From: DASRDS01 sp035570055
Lineage (GTDB): Bacteria > Gemmatimonadota > Gemmatimonadetes > Gemmatimonadales > Gemmatimonadaceae
NCBI GenBank assembly: GCA_035570055.1
Contig: DATMLM010000026.1
Span: forward strand, 27,936-91,935
Direction: 5' to 3'
DNA: 64,000 nucleotides
Positions 36,270 through 43,800 of the stretch are shown piece by piece (positions within the stretch are counted from its first letter, which is position 1; each line of letters opens with the position of its first letter). Both the position numbers and the translations under genes were made by a program. The notes beneath the pieces are model-generated. The model was not told the DNA's origin. It did no database searches and saw only the letters and a program-made list of their open reading frames with translations.

Positions 36270-37339
36270 CGGCTCTCCCATGCCCGCGCGGCCCTCGCGT
36301 GCGCGCTCAGCCCTTCGGCCTCGGCGAACACGGCGGTGTCAGCGGCCAATCGCGCGGCGGCCGCGCGATCGACGCGCGTGTAGCTCGTCCACCGCACGAA
36401 ATCCTGCGTCGAGAGACCGGAGTACGATCGCGCCCACCCGCCGGTGGGCAATACGTGATTCCCGCCCGTCAGGTAGTCGCCAAACGTGACGGAGCTCGTC
36501 TCGCCGAGGAATACCGCGCCGGCGTTTCGGATTCGGGCGAAGACGGCCATCGGATCGGCGACCGCCAGCAGGAGGTGCTCAGGCGCCCACTCGTTCGCGA
36601 ACGCGATCGCGTCGTCGATCGACGCCACGTCGCGGCCGACCGTGACCACGGCTACCCGCGCTCGCGGATCGTGTTCGGCCTGCGCCGCTATCTCCCGCGC
36701 GATGATAGCGGGATCGGCCGTCTCGTCGGCGATGACGAGCAGCTCGCTCGGGCCCGCGGGTGCTTCGCTCGCGACGACACCCGCGAGTTGCAGCTTCGCC
36801 TCGGCCACGTACGCATTGCCCGGGCCGACGATCTTGTCGACGCGCGGGATGGTCTCGGTGCCATAGGCCATGGCGGCGATCGCGCCGGCCCCGCCTACCG
36901 CGAAGACGCGGTCGACACCGGCCATCTCGGCTGCCGCCAACAGCGCGGCCGATGGTCGCGGGGAGCACACGATCACCTCGCGCACTCCGGCGACTCTCGC
37001 CGGGACCGCACCCATCAGCAGGCTACTGGGATATGTTGCGCGCCCTCCGGGCGCGTAAATCCCCACGCGCGATAGTGGATCCGGTCTCCGGCCGACCACG
37101 ACGCCTGGTTCTGTTTCCACTTCAACCGCTTTCGGCGCGAATGCCGTGTGTGCGGTGCGTAGGTTCGCGATGGCGCGTGACATCGCTTGCCGGAGTGACG
37201 ACGAGATCTCGGCGCCGGGTGGGATCTCGAGCGCTTCGAGCGTCACGCCATCGAGCTCGCGCGCCAGGGCAAACAGCGCTTTGTCGCCGTCCTCGCGCAC
37301 GCGCGCGATGATGGCCGCGGTGTCAGTCGCGATCGTCAT
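36266..37339 (-). CDS. hisD: histidinol dehydrogenase (short form)
   Basis: A 357-residue enzyme that oxidises histidinol to histidine in the last two steps. Zn and NAD blocks are present: RVGIYAPGGRATYPSSLLM, KIVGPGNAYVAEAK, GPSELLVIADE, AEHDPRARVAVVT, APEHL and GNHVLPTGG. Usual HisD proteins have about 430 residues. Here some 40 residues are missing between AVVT and the (N)xWAPEHL motif, and the N-terminus is also short. All listed catalytic blocks remain, so it is probably active. ATG 37339 overlaps the hisG stop. Confidence 0.93.
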   Translation of the reverse strand: MTIATDTAAIIARVREDGDKALFALARELDGVTLEALEIPPGAEISSSLRQAMSRAIANLRTAHTAFAPKAVEVETEPGVVVGRRPDPLSRVGIYAPGGRATYPSSLLMGAVPARVAGVREVIVCSPRPSAALLAAAEMAGVDRVFAVGGAGAIAAMAYGTETIPRVDKIVGPGNAYVAEAKLQLAGVVASEAPAGPSELLVIADETADPAIIAREIAAQAEHDPRARVAVVTVGRDVASIDDAIAFANEWAPEHLLLAVADPMAVFARIRNAGAVFLGETSSVTFGDYLTGGNHVLPTGGWARSYSGLSTQDFVRWTSYTRVDRAAAARLAADTAVFAEAEGLSAHARAARAWESR

Positions 37340-38175
37340 GGCAACAGACGCTCGATGCGAGTGACGAGAATGCCCTCGGCGCCCAGGCCTTTGAGCGCGG
37401 CTATCGTGCGATAGATGCCGTCTGCTGGAACGACGGCGTGGACGGCCACCATGTCGTGGCCGTTCATGATGTCGATGACCGTTGGGCCGTTGAGCCCGGG
37501 CAATACAGCGGTGACGCGGTCGAGCGCTGCCCGCGGGACGTTGGCCATGAGATACCGTTTGCCGCGGCCACGCACGACAGAGTCGAGTGCTGTCACGAGA
37601 TCTTCGAGATCGGCACGCTGCTTCCCGGCGACGAGCCGGGCGGTCGATTCGAGGACCGTTGCGAGCTCGCGAAGGCCGTTTGTCTTGAGCGTCGACCCTG
37701 TCGAGACGAGATCGACGATGACGTCGGCGATCCCCAAGTGTGGCGCCACCTCGGCGGCACCTGAGACCGGGACGATCGAGACCGGGCGGCCGAGCGCCTC
37801 GAAGTAGTTGCGAGCTAGCCGGGGGAAGACGGTCGCCACGCGATGATCGGCGATGTCATCCAGCGACATGATGCCGCTCTCCTCGTGCGATGCGACGACG
37901 AGTCGGCATCGACCGAACTCGAGGTCGAGCAACGTCTCGAGCGCGCGATCGGACTCGGCCACGAGATCCCACCCCGTAACACCGGCGTCAGCCGCGCCGT
38001 CGGCGACGAACTCGGCGACATCTTGAGCTCGCACGAAGAGCGCCTGGAACTCGCCGCCGAGCGAGGCAGTAAGCGCGCGATCGCCCAGGGCGCGCACGCC
38101 AAGGCCAGCCTCGGCGAAAAGAGCGCGCGCTTCGTCGGCCAATCGACCCTTGTTGGGTAAAGCGATTCGGAGCAT
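37336..38175 (-). CDS. hisG: ATP phosphoribosyltransferase, long form
   Basis: A 279-residue first enzyme of the pathway. LRIALPNKGRLADEARALF starts the catalytic part, and the PRPP loop is IVDLVSTGSTLKTNGLREL. The C-terminal 75 residues (LMANVPRAALDRVTAVLPG to the end) form the ACT-like regulatory domain of the long HisG, so no HisZ partner is needed and feedback by histidine is expected. The ATG follows directly after the seven-U run of an intrinsic terminator, so expression depends on transcriptional readthrough. Confidence 0.96.
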   Translation of the reverse strand: MLRIALPNKGRLADEARALFAEAGLGVRALGDRALTASLGGEFQALFVRAQDVAEFVADGAADAGVTGWDLVAESDRALETLLDLEFGRCRLVVASHEESGIMSLDDIADHRVATVFPRLARNYFEALGRPVSIVPVSGAAEVAPHLGIADVIVDLVSTGSTLKTNGLRELATVLESTARLVAGKQRADLEDLVTALDSVVRGRGKRYLMANVPRAALDRVTAVLPGLNGPTVIDIMNGHDMVAVHAVVPADGIYRTIAALKGLGAEGILVTRIERLLP

Positions 38176-38202
38176 AAAAAAAGCCCGTCCTTAGGGACGG
38201 GC
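38176..38202 (-). terminator. his operon attenuator terminator
   Basis: On the minus strand GCCCGTCC and GGACGGGC form a perfect 8-bp stem with a 4-nt loop, followed at once by seven T residues that abut the hisG ATG. It is a classic intrinsic terminator placed before, not after, a gene. Confidence 0.93.
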
Positions 38203-38287
38203 CGCGTGGCTGCTCAGGTTGGAAGTGTCGGGCGCTAGCCCATCATCCACTCACGCACCAGAGCGCCGCGACCCGTCGGGCCGTGGC
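38196..38287 (-). promoter_or_regulatory. his attenuator: competing hairpins
   Basis: Minus-strand RNA segment 2 (38277-38267, GACGGGTCGCG) is complementary over 11 bp, with one G-U pair, to segment 3 (38206-38196, CGCGGCCCGTC), which includes most of the terminator 5' arm. This is the antiterminator. Segment 2 can instead fold back on 38287-38278 into a hairpin with nine pairs (38287-38265), the anti-antiterminator. A ribosome stalled on the His codons just upstream would block this second hairpin and favour readthrough. Confidence 0.85.
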
Positions 38288-38324
38288 TATGCGCGTGATG
38301 ATGGTGCCGGTGCGTCGTTTGCAT
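38235..38324 (-). CDS. hisL: histidine operon leader peptide
   Basis: A 29-codon frame from ATG 38324 to TAG 38237-38235, with the block HRHHHHAHSH at codons 5-14: seven His codons in ten. The rest is Gly/Arg-rich and ends WMMG. It lies between a sigma-70-like promoter and the terminator before hisG, with the His run just upstream of the antiterminator segment. By analogy with enterobacterial hisL, ribosome stalling at the His codons when charged tRNA-His is scarce should allow transcription of the structural genes. No ribosome site is evident; the predicted 5' end is only about six bases from the ATG. Confidence 0.9.
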   Translation of the reverse strand: MQTTHRHHHHAHSHGPTGRGALVREWMMG

Positions 38325-38336
38325 CAGTGGCTGGAA

Positions 38337-38365
38337 AATCTAGGCATTTGTGAATACCTTCACAA
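38337..38365 (-). promoter_or_regulatory. predicted his operon promoter
   Basis: On the minus strand TTGTGA (38365-38360) and TAGATT (38342-38337) are separated by 17 bases. Each matches the sigma-70 consensus at four of six positions. A start near 38330 gives a leader RNA of about 155 nt. Confidence 0.55.
38348..38365. promoter_or_regulatory. 18-bp perfect palindrome in the his/copper-protein intergenic region
   Basis: TTGTGAA and TTCACAA flank TACC without mismatch. The site covers the -35 box and most of the spacer of the his promoter, and lies 48-65 bases before the divergent plastocyanin-like gene. A repressor for his, or a regulator of the copper protein, could bind here. Confidence 0.5.
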
Positions 38366-38412
38366 GCGTTCTATGTGGGCAAAAAAGTGAACGACACTGG
38401 AGGCTTTTTAAC

Positions 38413-38937
38413 ATGCTGAGAAACAAGCTGGTGCTCGCGGCGAGCGTCATGGCGCTCGGTGCGTGCGGCGGCGGTGATAAGACTGCTGACAACAACGCGG
38501 CCAAGCCGGCCGATACGACGGCGGCAGCCACTGCCACGGCGGCGCCTGCCGGTGGCGCAGCAGCGCCCGCGGGTGCGACCGTAGCCGCGGCGCCGATTAC
38601 GGGCAAGACCGTAGAAGTGAAGATGATCGGCGATGCGCAAGGCTATCGCTTCGATCCCGCGACCATCACGGTCAAGGTGGGCGATGGCATCAAGTTCACC
38701 AACGTCACCGGCGGTCCGCACAACGTGACGTTCTTCGCGGACAGCATTCCGGCTGGTGTGAGCGCGGCGTTGAATGCGAACATGCCGAATACGACCTCGC
38801 CGCTGACGGGTCCGCTGCTCATCAACGCGAACGACACGTACACGGTCTCGTTCGCGGGACTGAAGGCTGGGACGTATCACTTCTACTGCACGCCGCACCT
38901 GGCGCTCGGCATGAAGGGTGTGATCACGGTCCAGTAG
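38413..38937 (+). CDS. plastocyanin/azurin-like blue copper lipoprotein
   Basis: A 174-residue lipoprotein. Signal and lipobox are VMALGAC then GGG (Cys19). An Ala/Thr/Pro-rich linker (about 30-65) precedes a cupredoxin domain. The copper ligands can be read: His in GGPHNVTFF, and Cys, His and Met in YCTPHLALGMKG. GGAGG lies ten bases before ATG 38413. It should carry electrons in the periplasm. It is divergent from the his operon and shares the intergenic palindrome. The next gene starts 16 bases on. Confidence 0.92.
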   Translation: MLRNKLVLAASVMALGACGGGDKTADNNAAKPADTTAAATATAAPAGGAAAPAGATVAAAPITGKTVEVKMIGDAQGYRFDPATITVKVGDGIKFTNVTGGPHNVTFFADSIPAGVSAALNANMPNTTSPLTGPLLINANDTYTVSFAGLKAGTYHFYCTPHLALGMKGVITVQ

Positions 38938-38953
38938 GACCACCACTCGTCCG

Positions 38954-40585
38954 GTGCGTCCAACATGGCTGGCGGCGCGGGCGCGGAATGCGCTCCGCCG
39001 CCCGCTGCGCATCGGGGGCGTGAGCATCGCGGTCTTCTTGATCGCTCTCGTGACGCTCGTGTTGATCCCGCGGCAGGCCAATCGGGCCGCGCGTGTCCTT
39101 GCGCCGCGGCCCGAAGATTATCCCGACACGACGCTGCTCATTCGCCGGGCGTTGGCGGCCCACGCTGGTGTCAGCGCCGCCGACTCGGCGCTCGGCCGCA
39201 CGCGCACGCGTGCGCTACGCCTCGCGGCGGCGGATACGCTGCCGCCCGCGCTGGCGGCTCGACGTGATTCGCTCGCGGCCGGCATCTCCGAGCTGACTCG
39301 CGTCACCGCTCACGCCGAGCTCTCGCCACTGCCGGCGTCGTATCGCGCGGTCGCCCAGGCGCGCGCGCTGCGCGGCGATCCGAGAGTCAAGGTGCTCGGG
39401 GATTCGCTCGACGACATCATTCGGGCGCGAGAGGCGTTCAGCACGAGCAGCGGTGGCGTCGATCCGATCTACGTCGCGCTCACCGCGCGGATGAACGCGA
39501 TTGGGCGGTCGTTGCTCAACGTCGCCGAGGCGAAGCGCGCGTCGTTGCGCAATCAGGTCGCCGTGCTCGGTGGCTCGCTGCCCTCGGCGCCGGCGGTGGC
39601 GGCCGAGACGTTGCGCGCGCACCGGAGGCTCGATTCGCTTCTCGCCGTCGACTCGGCGGCCGAGATCGCCCTTGGCGGCGCGCGCGTCTACATCGGAGTG
39701 CTCGATCAGCGGGCCGAACGCGCGCGCGAGCTCGCCAACGTCAGCGCGCCGCCGATTGCGTTGCTCGCCGCGGCGCTCGTGCTCGGTGCCGCCGTCGGGT
39801 TTGCGGTGACGTTCGGCATCGAGGTGGCGCAGCCGCGCGTGGCGGATCGGTACGAAGCCGAGCGGTTGACCGGCGCGCGGACGCTCGCGGTGCTGTTGCC
39901 TCCGCGACCACATCCGGAGCGGATGCGTCGTTCGACCGATAGCGCGCTTTCGCCGTTGATCGACGCGACGTCGGCCGAGTATCGGTTGTTGTACTTGGAG
40001 CTGGTCGGCGATCGCCAGGCGTCCGAGTTGCCGATCGTGACGATCGCCGGCGACGAATCCGAGGTCGTCGCGACGGTCGCATCGAACATCGCGGTCGCGG
40101 CCGTCTATGACTCCCGAAACACGTTGCTCGTCGACGCCGAGCACGCGGCGGCTCCGGCAACGCATATCGTCGGCGCTCGCATCGCTCCGGGCGTCGCTGA
40201 CGTGCTCGGCGGGCTCGTGGCCTGGGCCGACGCGATCGTGACGGTCGTGATCGGGCGCGATCTGCGGCTCGATGTCATTCCGGCCGGGAGCGCGCAGATC
40301 CCGGTCAGCTCTCCGCCGCCGGCCGCCGGTCGCGCGTTGCGCGACGATCTCGCGCGCTTGGCGCGACGGTACGATCTCATGATCGTGGTTGCACCTGAGA
40401 GCGTGTCACTGATCGGACCGGCGAGCGTTCTTCCCGGCGCGGCGGTCGTGATGTGTGCGCGGATCGCGTACACATCGCTCGAACGTCTCAACGCCTCGGT
40501 CGAGAGCCTCAAGAACTCCGGCATGCGACTCGCCGGCGTTGTCTTGTGGGACTCTGACTCGGCGCCGATCACTCCGCGGCGGTAG
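38954..40585 (+). CDS. Wzc-like chain-length/BY-kinase homologue without P-loop
   Basis: A 543-residue protein with membrane segments near residues 21-40 and 270-290. A long helical periplasmic region lies between them (ALRLAAADTLPPALAARRD and similar). The cytoplasmic part (about 300-540) follows the fold of Wzc/BY-kinases (SAEYRLLYLEL, NTLLVDAEHAAAP, MIVVAPESVSL). The Walker A motif that should read G-E-G-K-S/T is replaced by TIAGDESEVVATVA, and no Tyr cluster ends the protein. It is probably a structural or regulatory member of an exopolysaccharide export system. Start GTG 38954. Confidence 0.72.
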   Translation: MRPTWLAARARNALRRPLRIGGVSIAVFLIALVTLVLIPRQANRAARVLAPRPEDYPDTTLLIRRALAAHAGVSAADSALGRTRTRALRLAAADTLPPALAARRDSLAAGISELTRVTAHAELSPLPASYRAVAQARALRGDPRVKVLGDSLDDIIRAREAFSTSSGGVDPIYVALTARMNAIGRSLLNVAEAKRASLRNQVAVLGGSLPSAPAVAAETLRAHRRLDSLLAVDSAAEIALGGARVYIGVLDQRAERARELANVSAPPIALLAAALVLGAAVGFAVTFGIEVAQPRVADRYEAERLTGARTLAVLLPPRPHPERMRRSTDSALSPLIDATSAEYRLLYLELVGDRQASELPIVTIAGDESEVVATVASNIAVAAVYDSRNTLLVDAEHAAAPATHIVGARIAPGVADVLGGLVAWADAIVTVVIGRDLRLDVIPAGSAQIPVSSPPPAAGRALRDDLARLARRYDLMIVVAPESVSLIGPASVLPGAAVVMCARIAYTSLERLNASVESLKNSGMRLAGVVLWDSDSAPITPRR

Positions 40586-42155
40586 ATGCCAACGCGCGTA
40601 CCCGGTCGAGCGTGTCGATCTCGGCCACCGGTTTGTCATCGCGTACGCGCACGATGCGGGGGAACCGCAGCGCATAGCCCGCCGCGTGGCGCTTTGACGG
40701 CTGCACGATGTCGAACGTGACCTCGAGCACGATCTCGGGCCGCACGACGTGATAGCCACCGTGCTTCGTGATCGTGAGTGCCTCGAACGTCTTGGTGAGT
40801 GACGCGATCTCGGCATCGGTGAGGCCGTTGTAGGCTTTGCCGACGTCGAGCAGCGTGGGGTCATCTTCTGACTTGCGAACGGCGAACGTGTAGTCGGAGA
40901 GTACGTCGCGACGCCTACCGTGGCCGCGCTCGACGGCCGTGACGACAACGTCCAGCGTGTCTTCGGCGCGTTTGAGCTTGATCCACGTCTTGCCCCGTCG
41001 GCCAGGCGTGTAGGGAGAGCTCAGGTCCTTAATGACCAGGCCCTCGTTGCCCGCCTCGCGGGCTCGCGTGAATGCGGCCTCGATATCGTCCATGGTCTCG
41101 GCGCGTTCCACCGGCGCGAGCTGGATCGATCCGAGTGCTTCCAGGCGGCGGCGTCGCTCGGCGTATGGCTCGTCGATCACGAGCGCCGCGTCCTGAGCGA
41201 GGATGTCGAAGACCATGAACCTCACGGGCACTTCGCGGATGATCGCTTCGCCGGGTGCTTTTCGCCCCAAGCGCTGTTGCAGCGCCAGGAACGAGTTCGC
41301 GATCAACTCGCCGTCCAGAATGAGGCCGGCGGCGGACGTGAGAGGCGATAGAGCGGCCACCACGTCGGGATAGCCTCGCGTGATGTCGTCGAGGGTGCGC
41401 GAGAACAACGCGACACGACCATCGGCCAGGTGCGCCTGAGCGCGAATGCCATCGTATTTATTCTCGATCGCGCAGGGGAGCTCCGGCGTGCCGTGCGGCT
41501 GCGCCAACATGAATCCGATGGGATGAAACAGCGCGAGCGCTGCCTGTTCGAGCGTCCCGTCGCGCGCCATTTGCGCGACTTCCCCGATATCGCCGCGCAG
41601 CAAATTCGCGCGGCGAATCGACACCAGCGGCCGACCGAACGCTCGGGCGAGCGCTTCTTCGACCTGGGCTTCTTTGAGCCCGATGCGCAACTCGCCGCCG
41701 AGGAGCTTGACGACAAATCGGGCTTCCAGGCCGCCGAGTGTGGCGAGCCATTCGCGGATGAGGGCCCGACGGGCGTTCGTGCCTTTTGCCGCGGCGAGCT
41801 GCGCGAAGCGCGCGGCGACGGCTTCGAGTGTCGTGCCCGAGGGTCGCCGATCGGCCAGCAGCTCGCCCGTCAGGTCGCCGAGATCGCCGTGCGCGAGATA
41901 GCGGGCGCCGAGCTGGTCGGCGGCATGACCGGTGATGGCGCCGAGCGCTTCCCAGACGATCGAGCCGCCAACTTGCGTGGTGCGCGCGTCGTGCCGGGCG
42001 AAGACGATCCCTGAGAAGAATCGCGCGGCGATGGCGAGCGACTCGCCGTCCAGTGTAGCCAGGTAGCGTTCGACGAGCGCGCTCTTCTCGAGACGTTTGG
42101 TCGTCGCGCGCACCGCCTCGGCAGTCTCGGCCCAGCGCTGTAAACTATCCGACAT
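40569..42155 (-). CDS. ATP-dependent DNA ligase
   Basis: A 528-residue ligase of the archaeal/LigB-like ATP-dependent class. The adenylated Lys is in CAIENKYDGIRAQAH. ILDGELIA, VRFMVFDIL, EGLVIKDLSSPYTPGRRGKTWIKLKR are motifs IIIa to V (KTWIKLK). The N-terminal 200 residues form the DNA-binding domain, and the C-terminal part is an OB-fold ending SKRHAAGYALRFPRIVRVR. It joins nicks, usually in repair, beside the NAD-dependent LigA. ATG 42155 overlaps the divergent start codon; a 35-residue upstream extension was rejected. Confidence 0.93.
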   Translation of the reverse strand: MSDSLQRWAETAEAVRATTKRLEKSALVERYLATLDGESLAIAARFFSGIVFARHDARTTQVGGSIVWEALGAITGHAADQLGARYLAHGDLGDLTGELLADRRPSGTTLEAVAARFAQLAAAKGTNARRALIREWLATLGGLEARFVVKLLGGELRIGLKEAQVEEALARAFGRPLVSIRRANLLRGDIGEVAQMARDGTLEQAALALFHPIGFMLAQPHGTPELPCAIENKYDGIRAQAHLADGRVALFSRTLDDITRGYPDVVAALSPLTSAAGLILDGELIANSFLALQQRLGRKAPGEAIIREVPVRFMVFDILAQDAALVIDEPYAERRRRLEALGSIQLAPVERAETMDDIEAAFTRAREAGNEGLVIKDLSSPYTPGRRGKTWIKLKRAEDTLDVVVTAVERGHGRRRDVLSDYTFAVRKSEDDPTLLDVGKAYNGLTDAEIASLTKTFEALTITKHGGYHVVRPEIVLEVTFDIVQPSKRHAAGYALRFPRIVRVRDDKPVAEIDTLDRVRALASTAAE

Positions 42156-42156
42156 G
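42141..42156. promoter_or_regulatory. TAAACT box and overlapping CATG start codons
   Basis: CATG at 42153-42156 starts the ligase gene (minus) and the membrane protein gene (plus). TAAACT at 42141-42146 lies seven bases before the plus-strand ATG, inside the ligase coding region. Confidence 0.45.
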
Positions 42157-42594
42157 TGGGCGGATACGTTGATGGCCGCGGAGAAAGCGCATCTGATTCG
42201 GGTCCTGGTGTGGGCGCTCACGTGCGTCCTCGCCGGAACCGCCGTGCTGGCGGTGCTCACCGTGCGACGGTGGACCTCGGCGCTGCTGAGCGCGTTCGCG
42301 ATTCAAACGATCGCCTTCGGGGTATTTGAAGCGACGGTCGCGGCGGTCGCGTTGTCGGGTCTCGTCCTTCGGGACTTGGGCGCGGCGACGCGGCTCGACC
42401 AACACATGCGGTTCGAGACCGGGCTCGACGTGGGATGCATCGTCATTGGGGTGACGCTGGTGCTGACGACATTGGGATGGACGCATGGACGGCGGCTCGG
42501 CGGCGTCGGTGCCGGTCTGGGAATTATAGTGCAGGGGGCAGCACTGCTCGCGCTCGACGAGCGATTCCTCGCGATCGTGCGCGGATTCGTGTAG
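42154..42594 (+). CDS. small membrane protein of unknown function
   Basis: A 146-residue protein with four hydrophobic segments (about 15-38, 45-70, 88-108 and 112-132). Loops are short and basic. No family is recognised. ATG 42154 is chosen because the TAAACT box lies directly before it; an in-frame upstream ATG would sit within the ligase gene. The HD-domain gene follows after 14 bases, so co-transcription is likely. Confidence 0.68.
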   Translation: MWADTLMAAEKAHLIRVLVWALTCVLAGTAVLAVLTVRRWTSALLSAFAIQTIAFGVFEATVAAVALSGLVLRDLGAATRLDQHMRFETGLDVGCIVIGVTLVLTTLGWTHGRRLGGVGAGLGIIVQGAALLALDERFLAIVRGFV

Positions 42595-42608
42595 ATTCGA
42601 CGACCCCC

Positions 42609-43229
42609 ATGACAACCGGGTATTCCGACCGCATCAACCACGCGTTCGCGTTTGCGGCGAAGCATCACGATACGCAGGTCCGCAAAGGGACGGCGCTGCC
42701 GTACTTGACGCGTCCGGCGAACGTGGCCGTGATCCTCACGCGCTATGGACAGTCCGAGGACACCGTGCTGGCGGGCATTCTGCACGGAGTCATCGAAGGG
42801 TCCGTGCGCGATGGGTATACGCGCGAGGAGCTCGACGAGTGGATCGGGAACAAGTTCGGACGCCCGGTGCTCGAGACCGCGCTCGCGGTCACTGAGCGGC
42901 GAACGGATGACGACGGGGTCGAGCTCTCGCCGGAGGAGCGCAAGCGCGATGCCGTCGTGCGTCTGTCGGGCGCATCGACCGACGCGCGTTGGGTGTGCGC
43001 GGCCGATGCGCTGCACAGCATCGGGACCGTGCTCGCTGACCTCAAGCGCACGGAGTACCCGGAGACGGTCTGGTCCCGTATCTCGCGCGGGCGCGAGGGG
43101 ACGATCCGCTATTACCGGACGGTATGCGATCGGCTGGCCGAGGTGGGGTTCGAGGCGCCGATTCTCGGGGAGTTGCGCCGTGCCGTCGAAGCGGTCGAGC
43201 AGCACGGCGCGCCGGCGCTCAAGGGATAA
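42609..43229 (+). CDS. RelA/SpoT-type HD-domain protein with altered metal motif
   Basis: A 206-residue protein that aligns with the hydrolase domain of RSH proteins. FAAKHHDTQVRKGTALPYLTRPANVAVILT corresponds to the H-x-G-Q-x-R-K block, but the metal motif LLHDVVED is ILHGVIEG, so both Asp residues are Gly or shifted. ASTDARWVCAADALHSIGTV matches the distal helix with the retained Asp. A (p)ppGpp hydrolase would need the missing Asp; this member may be inactive or have another substrate. ATG 42609 follows a CCCCC stretch. Confidence 0.78.
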   Translation: MTTGYSDRINHAFAFAAKHHDTQVRKGTALPYLTRPANVAVILTRYGQSEDTVLAGILHGVIEGSVRDGYTREELDEWIGNKFGRPVLETALAVTERRTDDDGVELSPEERKRDAVVRLSGASTDARWVCAADALHSIGTVLADLKRTEYPETVWSRISRGREGTIRYYRTVCDRLAEVGFEAPILGELRRAVEAVEQHGAPALKG

Positions 43230-43740
43230 TTTTCTCGTCCGTGGGGAATGCGCAGATGCTTCCCACACTTTCGAACGGACCGCGGACCGAGCCCCAGCCC
43301 CAGCGCGGGATGTGATCGTTCGGGCCCGTGGGATTTTGATCTGACGCCGAGTTCATTACGGCGATGCGGGTGCCCCATTCGATATGGGCCGCGAACGCTG
43401 ATCGAAACTCCGGATCACTTGGTAAGCCAACTTCGTTCGCTGCCTCATTGATCAGCGTCACCCAGCGGTGGCGCTGCTGTTCGGTCAGGTGTCGTCCCAC
43501 GTGATGCTGCACCATGTCTCTCATCGCGGCATTCTCTGATCCAGCGCCAGAGTACGTTGGGCCCGCTCCGAATCCCTGGGCGATGAATGCGGCGACGTGC
43601 TTTGGGTGATCGGGGCCCATCTGGGCGAACACGGGGGCCAGAATCGGATCCGTGACGACTTTTGCATAGAACGCTTTCGTCAGGCGTTCGAACGCCGGGA
43701 GTCCACCGGCGTACTCGGCGACTGTAGGAATTTGAGGCAT
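43219..43740 (-). CDS. group II truncated hemoglobin-like protein
   Basis: A 173-residue globin. AGGLPAFERLTKAFYAKVVTDP starts the truncated fold, FAQMGPDHPKHVAAFIAQGFG contains the E-helix region, and MVQHHVGRHLTEQQRHRWVTLINEAA holds the proximal-side His candidates. Such proteins bind oxygen or nitric oxide in the cytoplasm. The C-terminal 40 residues (after VMNSASDQNP) are an extra tail. ATG 43740 is preferred; a 12-residue extension exists upstream. It lies downstream of rtcB on the same strand, 60 bases away. Confidence 0.85.
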   Translation of the reverse strand: MPQIPTVAEYAGGLPAFERLTKAFYAKVVTDPILAPVFAQMGPDHPKHVAAFIAQGFGAGPTYSGAGSENAAMRDMVQHHVGRHLTEQQRHRWVTLINEAANEVGLPSDPEFRSAFAAHIEWGTRIAVMNSASDQNPTGPNDHIPRWGWGSVRGPFESVGSICAFPTDEKIIP

Positions 43741-43800
43741 GCCGAGCAGTGTCGCCGCGCGGCATGCCTCGCGCAATCGCCGATTTGGGCTATAGGCGAA

